A model generated the notes under the pieces. That model did no database searches, was not told the DNA's origin, and worked only from the letters and a program-made list of their open reading frames with translations. A program made the translations under genes and the position numbers. From contig JAHDSS010000488.1 of the NCBI GenBank assembly GCA_018432565.1, positions 1 through 5,673 on the forward strand: a stretch of DNA of 5,673 bases, written 5' to 3'. Below, piece by piece: positions 1-5,673 of this stretch. Each line of letters begins with the position of its first letter. Position 1 is the stretch's first letter. The stretch is from Kiritimatiellia bacterium. Its GTDB lineage: Bacteria; Verrucomicrobiota; Kiritimatiellia; CAIQIC01; Lenti-01.

Positions 1-1528
1 AATCCGGATCTTTTTTTCCACGCTGTGGAAAAGTTTTTTCCACACCGTGGAAAACGCCCGCGCGCGCCAGCAGCCAGAGAATGCCCGCGCCCAGCCAAAA
101 AGCCCCGCCGGCATAGGTGACGCTGAACGCCTTGTTCCACTGGATGGCGCGGCCCATCGGTCCCCACCCCGCGGCCGCCAGGCGCTCCGCGCCGCCGGCC
201 AGATTCGCCCAGAGCGCCAGCCCCGACAGCAGGAAAAGCCCCCCCGCGGCGGCCGCGCCTCCGATCCAGCGCCGGGCAATGCGCGGCTCCATCCGCAGCG
301 CCGCGTCGAGCCCGAACGCCGCCAGCACCCCCCACGCCAGCTGGAAAAAGTGGATGAATTTGTTGGGATTGCGGATGCTGGAAAAGCCCGGCAGCAGGCT
401 GATCAGCCGGTATAGCGGGAAAAACCTGCCAAACGCCAGCAGCAACGCCAGCCCGCACAGCCCGCCCCAGACGAAGACGGCGGACGCGTTGGGATCTTCG
501 CGGCGGCGGCGGATGGCCTCGCCCAGCCCGATCAGGGCACAGAGAAGCGGAATCGCCCCGACATAGACATTCTCCAGCTTGAAATTCATGAAGCCCTGGC
601 GGGTCTGCTCCCAGCCCTCGCTTCGGCCCATCCGGCCCCAGTACGGCCCCTTCTCTTCCCCGCTGCGCCAGCCCGTCCAGCCCGGTGCAATGAAGTCCAG
701 GCTCTCGCCCGGCGGCTGGCTCCATTGCGTCAGATACGCCCACTTCGCCGCCGGCGATTCCTCGTTGGGCACCTCGGTCACCCCCGACCCGCGAGCCGCC
801 AGCGAAGCCCCCCCCGCGATCAGCGCCGCCGCCAGTGCCGCCCCCCACGACTGGCGGACGATCGCGCCCGCCTTCCAGCCGCCCGCCGCTCGCGAGGCCT
901 CGAACAGCCCCAGGGGCGCCAGCAGCAGCGCGCAGAACAGCGCCACGTCCGGCTGCTCCAGGAACATCGCCCCGGCGGCCGAGCCCGCCACCACCGCCCA
1001 CGCCCGGCGGCCAGACCGCCCCCACTGCCCCAGCGCGTACACCGCCAGCGCCAGGAACACCATCAGCCCGTACTTGCCCACGTGCCCCGCATAGACCAGC
1101 GTCAGGTTCGTGCCGACCCAGAACGCCGCCAGTCCGCCCAGCACGCACGCCGCCGGCCGCAGCCCCTTGCCCTGAAGATACAGAGCCAGCAGCCACGCGG
1201 AGAGCGTCAGGCACAGCCCGTGAAACAGATTCATGAAGGTTTCCGCGGACACCGCCTTCAGCAGCAGGTATCCCGGCCGCACCATGCTCATCATCGGCAG
1301 CCCCCACAGCGCCTCCCCGTTCCACGGATGCAGCGCCGACACCTCCAGCATCCGCTGCGTCGCGCGCTCCAGCCCCACGTTGTCGTCCGTACTCATCAGA
1401 ACCGCGTCCGGCGCCCACAACGCGTGGAACACCCCCGCCGCCACCACGGCGAACAGCACCAGGAAAAGCACACTCCGGACGCCCCCCGCCTTCCCCGTCC
1501 ATCCCGCCTGCGGCTGATTGGAATTCAT
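1..1528 (-). CDS. Polytopic membrane protein, YfhO/GT-C glycosyltransferase-like (C-terminus outside window)
   Basis: My own reverse-strand translation gives 509 codons from an ATG at 1528 with no stop before the left edge, so the 3' end is missing. The N-terminus is short and polar, followed by TM1 (about residues 17-37), an acidic loop motif STDDN (46-50), then hydrophobic segments near 101-118, 124-145, 150-168, 174-190, 195-210 and 226-245. A long hydrophilic, Trp-rich loop follows (about 247-318), then segments near 321-339, 349-367, 390-408, 420-443 and 469-489. The stretch LLPGFSSIRNPNKF (378-391) followed by a hydrophobic helix and GLD resembles the late region of YfhO-family proteins, which are linked to glycosylation of envelope polymers. 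An Asp motif after TM1 is typical of GT-C glycosyltransferases, so the family is inferred and the substrate is unknown. It sits 75 bp downstream of uup on the same strand. No strong Shine-Dalgarno precedes the ATG. The last residues seen (492-506) are encoded by palindromic repeats. Confidence 0.75.
   Translation of the reverse strand, partial: MNSNQPQAGWTGKAGGVRSVLFLVLFAVVAAGVFHALWAPDAVLMSTDDNVGLERATQRMLEVSALHPWNGEALWGLPMMSMVRPGYLLLKAVSAETFMNLFHGLCLTLSAWLLALYLQGKGLRPAACVLGGLAAFWVGTNLTLVYAGHVGKYGLMVFLALAVYALGQWGRSGRRAWAVVAGSAAGAMFLEQPDVALFCALLLAPLGLFEASRAAGGWKAGAIVRQSWGAALAAALIAGGASLAARGSGVTEVPNEESPAAKWAYLTQWSQPPGESLDFIAPGWTGWRSGEEKGPYWGRMGRSEGWEQTRQGFMNFKLENVYVGAIPLLCALIGLGEAIRRRREDPNASAVFVWGGLCGLALLLAFGRFFPLYRLISLLPGFSSIRNPNKFIHFFQLAWGVLAAFGLDAALRMEPRIARRWIGGAAAAGGLFLLSGLALWANLAGGAERLAAAGWGPMGRAIQWNKAFSVTYAGGAFWLGAGILWLLARAGVFHGVEKTFPQRGKKDPD
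14..54. repeat. Pair of TTTTCCAC-N3-GTGGAAAA palindromes inside the membrane-protein frame
   Basis: Two perfect 8-bp inverted repeats with 3-nt centres occur at 14-32 (centre GCT) and 36-54 (centre ACC), with centres 22 bp apart. A TCCGGA palindrome lies at 3-8 just outside. The same kind of element recurs at 3434-3497. Read on the minus strand the pair is translated as residues VFHGVEKTFPQRGKK of the membrane protein, with no stop. Confidence 0.85.
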
Positions 1529-1603
1529 CCGGTCATCAAAGAGATTCCCGCCCGGACTGGCAATCCCAAAAGCCCCGCATGCCCCCGGCCGTCGCCCTGC
1601 CGT

Positions 1604-3376
1604 TCAGTCCGCCCGCTCCAGTTCCGCCCAGCGGGCGTAGAGCCGGTCCATTTCCCGGGGAATCTCCGCGCTGCGGGCCGTCGCCGCCTGGATGTCCGCC
1701 GGCGGCCCCCGGTAAAAGTCCGCCTGCGCCATCGCCCGGTGCAGCCCGTCCAGTTCGGCCTCCAACGCCGCGAGGGTCTCCGGAATCTCCTGCAGTTCCC
1801 GACGCTCCCGGTTGGACCGCTTGCGCGGCCGGGCGGAAGCGGAGGGCGGCGGCGCGGGGATCTCCGGCGCGGCATCCGCCGCGGGCGCCTTGCGCTGGGC
1901 CAGCCAGTCGTCGTAGCCGCCGGGGTATTCGTTCACCGCCCCGCCGCCCTCGAACACCAGCGTGCTCGTGACGACCTCGTTGAGGAACTGGCGGTCGTGG
2001 CTCACCAGCAGCACCGTCCCGGCATATTCCACCAGGAGGCTTTCGATCAGCTCCAGGGTTTCGATGTCCAGGTCGTTGGTCGGCTCGTCCAGCACCAGGA
2101 CATTCACCGGCTGGGCAAACAGCTTCGCCAGCAGCAGACGGCTGCGCTCGCCGCCCGACAGCACCCGCACCGGACTGCGCGCGCGCTCCGGCGAAAACAA
2201 AAACTCCTCCAGATAGCCGATCACGTGCCGCCGCCGGCCGTTCACCGTCACAAACTCATTTCCGTCGGCCACGCTGTCAAACACCGTGCGGGTTTCGTCC
2301 AGCGCCTCCCGGAGCTGGTCGAAATAGGCGATTTCCAGGCGGGTGCCGTGTTCCACGCGCCCCTCGTCCGGCGCCTCTCTCCCCAGCAGCACCCGGATGA
2401 GCGTGGACTTGCCGCAGCCGTTCGGCCCCAGTATCCCCACCTTGTCGCCGCGGTTGATTTCCACGTTCAGGCGCCGGAAAAGCCAGCGGCCGCCCCAGGC
2501 CCGCCCCAGCCCGGTCGCCGCGATCACCTTGTACCCCGAACGGCCGGCTTCCTGCAGGACGGCCTGGACGCGCCCGCCGGGATCCCGGCGCGCCGCGCGT
2601 TCCGCCCGCAGCTTCATCAGCTCGCGCACCCGCCCCTCGTTGCGCGTGCGGCGCGCCTTGACGCCCCGGCGCAGCCAGGCTTCCTCCTGCGCCAGTTTCT
2701 TGTCGAACACCGCGGCCTGCCGTTCTTCGTCCTCCAGCGCCGCCGCCTTGCGCTCCAGATACTGATCATAGGGACAGTCCCAGGACCGCAGCCGTCCGCG
2801 GTCGAGTTCCACGATGCGCGTCGCCAGCCGGCGCAGAAACGCCCGGTCATGCGTCACGAACAGAATGGCGCCGGAAACCCGCGACAGAAAACCCTCCATC
2901 CATTCGATGGCCTCCACGTCGAGGTGGTTGGTGGGTTCGTCCAGCAGCAGGACGTCCGGCTCTCCCGCCAGCGCCTGCGCCAGCAGCACGCGCCGCTTCA
3001 TGCCGCCCGACAGCGCCGCGCAGTCCGCCGCCGCCTCCAGCCCCATCCGCGAGATCACCTGGCGGGCCTGCGTCTCGCGGCGCCACGCGGCCGGTTGATC
3101 CCGCACGCCCCGGCCCACCGCGTCCAGCACCGTGCCGGCCAGGTCCGCCGGCACGACCTGCGGCATCATCGCCACCGAGAGATCCCGGGCGCGCACCACC
3201 TCGCCCGCGTCCGGCGCCAGCCGGCCCGCCGCCAGGTTCAGCAGCGTGGACTTGCCCTCGCCGTTGCGGCCCAGCAGGCATACCCGCTCCCCGCGCTCGA
3301 TGTTCAGCGTCGCCCCCTCCAGCAGCCATGGGCCGCCGAACCGGATGGACACCTCTTGTAAGCTCAATAACGCCAT
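1604..3376 (-). CDS. uup: ABC-F family ATPase, Uup type
   Basis: A soluble protein of 590 residues with two ABC ATPase domains and no membrane segments, the ABC-F architecture. Domain 1 has Walker A GRNGEGKST (36-44), signature LSGGM (122-126), Walker B LLLDEPTNHLD (143-153) and switch His THD (175-177). Domain 2 has GPNGCGKST (317-325), LSGGE (406-410), LVLDEPTNDLD (427-437) and SHD (459-461). The linker between them contains KARRTRNEGRV (240-250), which with the preceding LAQEEAW matches E. coli Uup closely as I recall it. A charged C-terminal extension (about 515-590), predicted coiled coil, distinguishes Uup from EttA; in the family this part binds DNA. Uup proteins act on ribosomes and influence precise transposon excision. 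The start MALLSLQEVS at 3376 aligns with the Uup N-terminus. The frame stays open upstream to 4045, but that part is antisense to the next gene and crosses repeats. The Shine-Dalgarno is weak. Slightly shorter than E. coli Uup (about 635). Confidence 0.95.
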   Translation of the reverse strand: MALLSLQEVSIRFGGPWLLEGATLNIERGERVCLLGRNGEGKSTLLNLAAGRLAPDAGEVVRARDLSVAMMPQVVPADLAGTVLDAVGRGVRDQPAAWRRETQARQVISRMGLEAAADCAALSGGMKRRVLLAQALAGEPDVLLLDEPTNHLDVEAIEWMEGFLSRVSGAILFVTHDRAFLRRLATRIVELDRGRLRSWDCPYDQYLERKAAALEDEERQAAVFDKKLAQEEAWLRRGVKARRTRNEGRVRELMKLRAERAARRDPGGRVQAVLQEAGRSGYKVIAATGLGRAWGGRWLFRRLNVEINRGDKVGILGPNGCGKSTLIRVLLGREAPDEGRVEHGTRLEIAYFDQLREALDETRTVFDSVADGNEFVTVNGRRRHVIGYLEEFLFSPERARSPVRVLSGGERSRLLLAKLFAQPVNVLVLDEPTNDLDIETLELIESLLVEYAGTVLLVSHDRQFLNEVVTSTLVFEGGGAVNEYPGGYDDWLAQRKAPAADAAPEIPAPPPSASARPRKRSNRERRELQEIPETLAALEAELDGLHRAMAQADFYRGPPADIQAATARSAEIPREMDRLYARWAELERAD

Positions 3377-3433
3377 GGGCACGCGGTGTACCACAACTCC
3401 GCTCCCGCGGGAAACGCAATCCCCTCCCCGCAT

Positions 3434-3497
3434 TCCGGATTTTCCACGCCATGGAAACTGTTCCGCCGGGTTTTCCACGCCATGGAAAATCCGGATT
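3434..3497. repeat. Second pair of TTTTCCA...TGGAAAA palindromes framed by TCCGGA motifs
   Basis: Two copies of TTTCCACGCCATGGAAA sit at 3441-3457 and 3472-3488, arms of 6-7 bp around the 5-nt centre CGCCA, with centres 31 bp apart. TCCGGA palindromes lie at both outer ends (3434-3439 and 3490-3495). The block is in the divergent region between uup and the flavin reductase, directly upstream of the latter's putative promoter. The related pair at 14-54 differs in the centre bases and spacing. It could be an operator, a dispersed repeat family or a structural DNA site; the sequence does not decide. Confidence 0.85.
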
Positions 3498-3516
3498 TTT
3501 CGTCCCGGCCGGCCGA

Positions 3517-3546
3517 TTGACCGGGCGGATGCCGCCGCGCTATCCT
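3517..3546 (+). promoter_or_regulatory. Putative sigma70-type promoter for the flavin reductase gene
   Basis: TTGACC (3517-3522) and TATCCT (3541-3546) are separated by 18 bp. The -35 hexamer matches 5 of 6 consensus positions and the -10 hexamer 4 of 6. Transcription would begin near 3553, leaving a leader of about 20 nt that holds the ribosome site. The site begins about 20 bp after the palindrome block. Prediction by eye only. Confidence 0.5.
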
Positions 3547-3559
3547 GCCCGGCGGAAAC

Positions 3560-3564
3560 GGAGG
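3560..3564 (+). promoter_or_regulatory. Shine-Dalgarno GGAGG of the flavin reductase gene
   Basis: GGAGG lies 7 nt before the ATG at 3572, a strong match at good spacing. It fixes the start of that gene and shows that canonical ribosome sites are used in this genome. Confidence 0.85.
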
Positions 3565-3571
3565 TCCCGCC

Positions 3572-4108
3572 ATGCCCAGAAGAAAACTGCCGCTGTCGAA
3601 GGTGTACGCCGTGCTGGAATCCGGCCCGGTGGTGCTGGTCACCACCGCCCGCCGGGGACGTCCCAACGTCATGGCGCTGTCGTGGCTGACCATGATGGAT
3701 TTCGAGCCGCCGTTGATCGGCCTGGTCATGAGCGACCGCAACCATTCCTTCGCCGCGCTGAAGGCGACCCGCGAATGCGTCCTGAACGTGCCCACCATCG
3801 AGATCGCGGACAACGCGGTGGCCTGCGGCAACGCGTCGGGCGCCCGGGTGGACAAGTTCGCCGCCTTCGGACTGACGCCCCTGAGCGCCTCGCAGGTGCG
3901 GGCGCCGCTGATCCGGGAATGCCCCGTGAACATCGAATGCCGGGTCACGGACATGCGCATGGTGCGCCGCTACGACCTGTTCGTGCTCCAGGCCGTCGCC
4001 GCGTGGAAGGTTTCCGGAAGCGGCGAACTCAAAACCCTCCACCATCTGGGCGGCGACCGGTTCATGGTGGCCGGCCCCGTTGTCCGCCTCCGGTCCAAGG
4101 CCAAGTAG
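3572..4108 (+). CDS. Flavin reductase family protein (FMN-binding split barrel)
   Basis: A complete protein of 178 residues, the usual size for the flavin reductase-like domain family, which binds FMN and in characterised members reduces flavin with NAD(P)H for a partner oxygenase. The family pattern is continuous: PVVLVTT (19-25), GRPNVMALSW (29-38), MDFEPPLIGLVMS (42-54), RNHSFAALKATRECVLNVPT (56-75), then CGNASGARVDKFAAFGLTP (85-103), APLIRECPVNIECRV (111-125), YDLFVLQAVAAW (134-145) and HHLGGDRFMVAG (157-168). These include the segments expected to hold the flavin phosphate and ring. There is no signal peptide or membrane segment, so it is cytoplasmic. It has its own predicted promoter and a strong ribosome site, is divergent from uup and convergent with the epimerase. 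No oxygenase partner is next to it, so substrate and partner are unknown. Confidence 0.92.
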   Translation: MPRRKLPLSKVYAVLESGPVVLVTTARRGRPNVMALSWLTMMDFEPPLIGLVMSDRNHSFAALKATRECVLNVPTIEIADNAVACGNASGARVDKFAAFGLTPLSASQVRAPLIRECPVNIECRVTDMRMVRRYDLFVLQAVAAWKVSGSGELKTLHHLGGDRFMVAGPVVRLRSKAK

Positions 4109-4113
4109 CCCGA

Positions 4114-4142
4114 CCGGCGCCTCGGCCCGGCTTTATATTTTT
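4114..4142 (+). terminator. Putative intrinsic terminator after the flavin reductase gene
   Basis: Six bases after the TAG stop, a short GC stem (CCGG 4114-4117 with CCGG 4127-4130, extended inward by GC with one bulged C) is followed by a T-rich run, TTTATATTTTT (4132-4142). The stem is short and the T-run is broken by two A's, so this is a moderate prediction. Confidence 0.4.
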
Positions 4143-4152
4143 CCGCCTTCTG

Positions 4153-4182
4153 CATATACACTTATAGCCATATGTGTATATG
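4153..4182. other. AT-rich hairpin between convergent genes
   Basis: CATATACAC (4153-4161) pairs perfectly with GTGTATATG (4174-4182). After one T-T mismatch, TAT (4163-4165) pairs with ATA (4170-4172) around the 4-nt loop AGCC, giving 12 pairs. It lies between two convergent genes and contrasts sharply with the GC-rich surroundings. It may act in termination or transcript-end protection on either strand, though no clean T-tract follows the stem on either side. Confidence 0.6.
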
Positions 4183-4222
4183 TGCATACCTTCCGCTCCC
4201 TCCGGTCGGTGAACGGGAACTC

Positions 4223-5182
4223 TCAGTCGGCAGCGGTGCGGCGAAAGCGGTCCCGGAACCACTCCCACGTCGCCGCCAGGCCTTCCGCGAACGTGTGCCG
4301 CGGCGTCCAGCCCAGCAGGCGGCGGGCCCGCGCGGCATCGGCCTGCGATTCGCGGATGTCGCCCGGGCGCGGCGGTTCATAGGCGGGCGCGAACGGCTGT
4401 CCGGCCAGCGCAGCGATCTCGCGCGCGAGATCATTGACGGATATCCGGTCTCCGTAGGCGACGTTGAAGACGCCTCCGGCAACCTCCGCCGGCGCGGTCA
4501 CGCAGGCGAGATTCGCCGAGACGATGTCCTCGACAAAGGTGAAATCGCGCGTCTGGCCGCCGTCGCCGTAGATCACGGGCTGGCGGTCCTGGGCATAGGC
4601 GCGCATGAACAGGGGGATGACCGCGGCGTAATCCGAAGCCGGATCCTGCCGCGGGCCGAACACGTTGAAATAGCGCAGCGAAAACACCGGCAGACCGTAG
4701 AGCCCGCAAAAGATCCGCCCGTAGTGCTCGCCGGCCAGTTTGGAGAGCGCATAGCCGGTCAGCGGCTCGGGCGGCATGTCTTCGCGCTTGGGCATTTCGG
4801 GGCTGTCGCCGTACACGGACGCCGACGAGGAAAACACGACGCGTTCCGCCCCGGCGTCGCGCGCGGCCAGCAGGACGTTCAGTGTGCCGGTGAGATTCAC
4901 CTCGTGGGTCGTCGCCGGGTCGTCCACCGACGCCTGCACCGACGCCAGCGCGCCGAGATGAAACACGCGGCGGATGCCGCGCATGGCTTCGCGCACCGAC
5001 GCGGCATCGCGCAAATCCCCTTCCGCGAATTCCACCGCGGACCCCAGCCCCTCCAGGTTTTCCCGCCGCCCCGACGACAGGTTGTCGAAGACGCGGACGC
5101 GGACGCCTTCGCCCGCCAGCCGGCGGACCAGATTGGACCCGATGAAGCCGGCCCCGCCCGTAACCAGATGCTCCGCGCCCAT
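4223..5182 (-). CDS. NAD-dependent sugar-nucleotide epimerase (extended SDR, GalE/WbpP-like)
   Basis: A complete 319-residue cytoplasmic enzyme of the extended short-chain dehydrogenase/reductase family, normal length for NDP-sugar 4-epimerases. The N-terminal Rossmann fold shows TGGAGFIG (8-15) for NAD binding, an acidic residue after beta-2 (DNLSSG, 33-38) and GDLRDA (55-60). FSSSASVYG (117-125) supplies the catalytic Ser120 and YALSK (144-148) the Tyr144/Lys148 pair, with the same Ser-Tyr spacing as E. coli GalE. LRYFNVFGPRQDP (169-181), YGDGGQTRDFTFVEDI (205-220) and NVAYG (240-244) are the substrate-domain motifs, and RPGDIRES (272-279) is also typical. The RQDP..YAAVIP pattern recalls WbpP-like UDP-GlcNAc/GalNAc 4-epimerases more than housekeeping GalE, but specificity cannot be read reliably. 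The upstream barrel gene stops 10 bp before this ATG, so the two are probably co-transcribed, consistent with a role in surface polysaccharide precursor supply. Confidence 0.92.
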   Translation of the reverse strand: MGAEHLVTGGAGFIGSNLVRRLAGEGVRVRVFDNLSSGRRENLEGLGSAVEFAEGDLRDAASVREAMRGIRRVFHLGALASVQASVDDPATTHEVNLTGTLNVLLAARDAGAERVVFSSSASVYGDSPEMPKREDMPPEPLTGYALSKLAGEHYGRIFCGLYGLPVFSLRYFNVFGPRQDPASDYAAVIPLFMRAYAQDRQPVIYGDGGQTRDFTFVEDIVSANLACVTAPAEVAGGVFNVAYGDRISVNDLAREIAALAGQPFAPAYEPPRPGDIRESQADAARARRLLGWTPRHTFAEGLAATWEWFRDRFRRTAAD

Positions 5183-5190
5183 GCCGTCCG

Positions 5191-5194
5191 CCTC
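5191..5194 (-). promoter_or_regulatory. Shine-Dalgarno GAGG of the epimerase, overlapping the upstream stop
   Basis: On the minus strand, GAGG overlaps the TGA stop (5195-5193) of the upstream barrel gene and lies 8 nt before the epimerase ATG at 5182. The arrangement supports the chosen start and suggests translational coupling. Confidence 0.65.
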
Positions 5195-5673
5195 AGCCGC
5201 CCAGGGAACTGCTGAATCCGGGGAACGCCAGCGGCCAGATCCGGAACCAAACCGTGTAGTTGTCCTCGCCGTCCTCGCCCTCTTCCGGACGGATCCGCAG
5301 GCCGAGGCCGATGCCCAGGCAGCGGGTGCGGTGGATCAGATAGTACGAATGCTCCTCGACCTGGGATTCCTCCAGGTCCATGCGCGCATAAAGCCGGCCG
5401 GACCAGCGCTGTTCCGGGAAGAGTTCCAGATCGCCGGCGACCACGTCGCGCGTATCCCGCTTGTAGCGGTAGTCCACGCCGAACGTGAACCACTCGGGAT
5501 GCCGGAGTTCCATCTGGGTGTTGAAGGTGCGAACGCTGTCGTCCTGGGTGTCGTAGGCGCCGTCGAAATCCCATTTCAGCCACGACCACGGCCGCAGTTC
5601 CGTCTTGAAGCCGATGTCGCCCAGGGTCTCTTCGTCCTCCTCGGGATCCATGTTCAGAACGGTGAACACATCG
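5193..5673 (-). CDS. Outer-membrane beta-barrel, LptD-like C-terminal part (N-terminus outside window)
   Basis: The frame is open to the right edge; the first whole codon is GAT at 5672, so about 159 C-terminal residues are seen and the true start lies outside. A GTG at 5669 and an ATG a few codons on are in frame but are more likely internal. The sequence alternates polar and hydrophobic/aromatic residues in runs of beta-strand length, for example WSWLKWDFDGAYDT, WFTFGVDYRYKRDT, RWSGRLYARMDLE and YTVWFRIWPLAFPG, joined by acidic turns, which is typical of an outer-membrane barrel. The segment with EEHSYYLIHRTRCLGIGLGLR and a single Cys resembles the end of the LptD/OstA barrel, which inserts lipopolysaccharide into the outer leaflet with LptE. 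That assignment is from recollection of the family pattern; another barrel protein is possible. It ends 10 bp before the epimerase start, apparently in the same operon. Confidence 0.6.
   Translation of the reverse strand, partial: DVFTVLNMDPEEDEETLGDIGFKTELRPWSWLKWDFDGAYDTQDDSVRTFNTQMELRHPEWFTFGVDYRYKRDTRDVVAGDLELFPEQRWSGRLYARMDLEESQVEEHSYYLIHRTRCLGIGLGLRIRPEEGEDGEDNYTVWFRIWPLAFPGFSSSLGG

Noticed and set aside
47..1517. Several plus-strand frames over the left part of the window
   Set aside because: They are antisense to the membrane-protein frame, whose translation shows regular hydrophobic helices; the plus-strand products are Arg/Pro/Ala-rich and look like nothing known.
1529..1603. Possible terminator or promoter between uup and the membrane-protein gene
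   Set aside because: Only short GC stems and a four-T run are visible on the minus strand, with no convincing stem plus T-tract and no -35/-10 pair; co-transcription is as likely.
725..3361. Plus-strand open frame of 878 codons spanning two minus-strand genes
   Set aside because: It is antisense to both the membrane protein and uup, its product is rich in Arg, Pro, Gln and His with no recognisable domain, and such frames are a by-product of strong third-position GC bias.
3377..3433. Minus-strand promoter for uup
   Set aside because: A TTGCGT-like hexamer is present but no acceptable -10 hexamer lies at 16-18 bp, so no site is called.
3377..4045. N-terminal extension of the Uup frame up to 4045
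   Set aside because: The extra 223 codons are antisense to the well-supported flavin reductase and cross the repeat block; the start at 3376 matches the N-terminus of Uup proteins.
4150..4190. Promoter for a small RNA in the AT-rich convergent gap
   Set aside because: TATAAG-like hexamers occur on the minus strand but lack a -35 partner at usable spacing; the AT richness alone produces them.
4172..5215. Plus-strand open frame of 347 codons over the epimerase
   Set aside because: Fully antisense to a protein with intact SDR motifs; low-complexity Arg/Ala/His composition indicates a shadow frame.

Overview
The window is GC-rich (very high third-position GC, long open antisense frames) and comes from a Gram-negative bacterium. 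Outer-membrane assembly is implied by what looks like the C-terminal end of an LptD-like beta-barrel at the right edge. The coding style and the TTTTCCAC...GTGGAAAA palindromes make me think of the Verrucomicrobiota/Kiritimatiellota group. That placement is an inference from general resemblance, not something the sequence proves.

Layout, left to right. (1) 1-1528, minus: a large polytopic membrane protein resembling YfhO/GT-C type glycosyltransferase-like proteins. Its C-terminus lies beyond the left edge, and a pair of palindromic repeats lies inside its reading frame at 14-54. (2) 1604-3376, minus: a complete Uup-type ABC-F ATPase, 75 bp upstream of the membrane protein and on the same strand. 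(3) 3377-3571: a divergent intergenic region holding a second pair of the same palindromes framed by TCCGGA motifs, then a sigma70-like promoter. (4) 3572-4108, plus: a flavin reductase family protein with a clear Shine-Dalgarno. (5) 4109-4222: the gap between convergent genes, with a putative terminator and a long AT-rich hairpin. (6) 4223-5182, minus: an NAD-dependent SDR sugar-nucleotide epimerase. (7) 5193-5673, minus: the C-terminal end of the LptD-like outer-membrane barrel, whose N-terminus is outside the window.

Functionally, the right-hand pair (barrel then epimerase, 10 bp apart, with the second ribosome site overlapping the first stop codon) looks like the end of an envelope/lipopolysaccharide operon. 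The uup and membrane-protein pair may be co-transcribed leftwards. The flavin reductase is a stand-alone gene read the other way. No tRNA, rRNA, CRISPR array, transposase or defence/toxin cassette was seen. No stretch over 300 bases lacks a gene; the largest gap is 195 bp. The least ordinary content is the repeated palindrome family, one copy pair being translated, and the AT-rich hairpin between the convergent genes.
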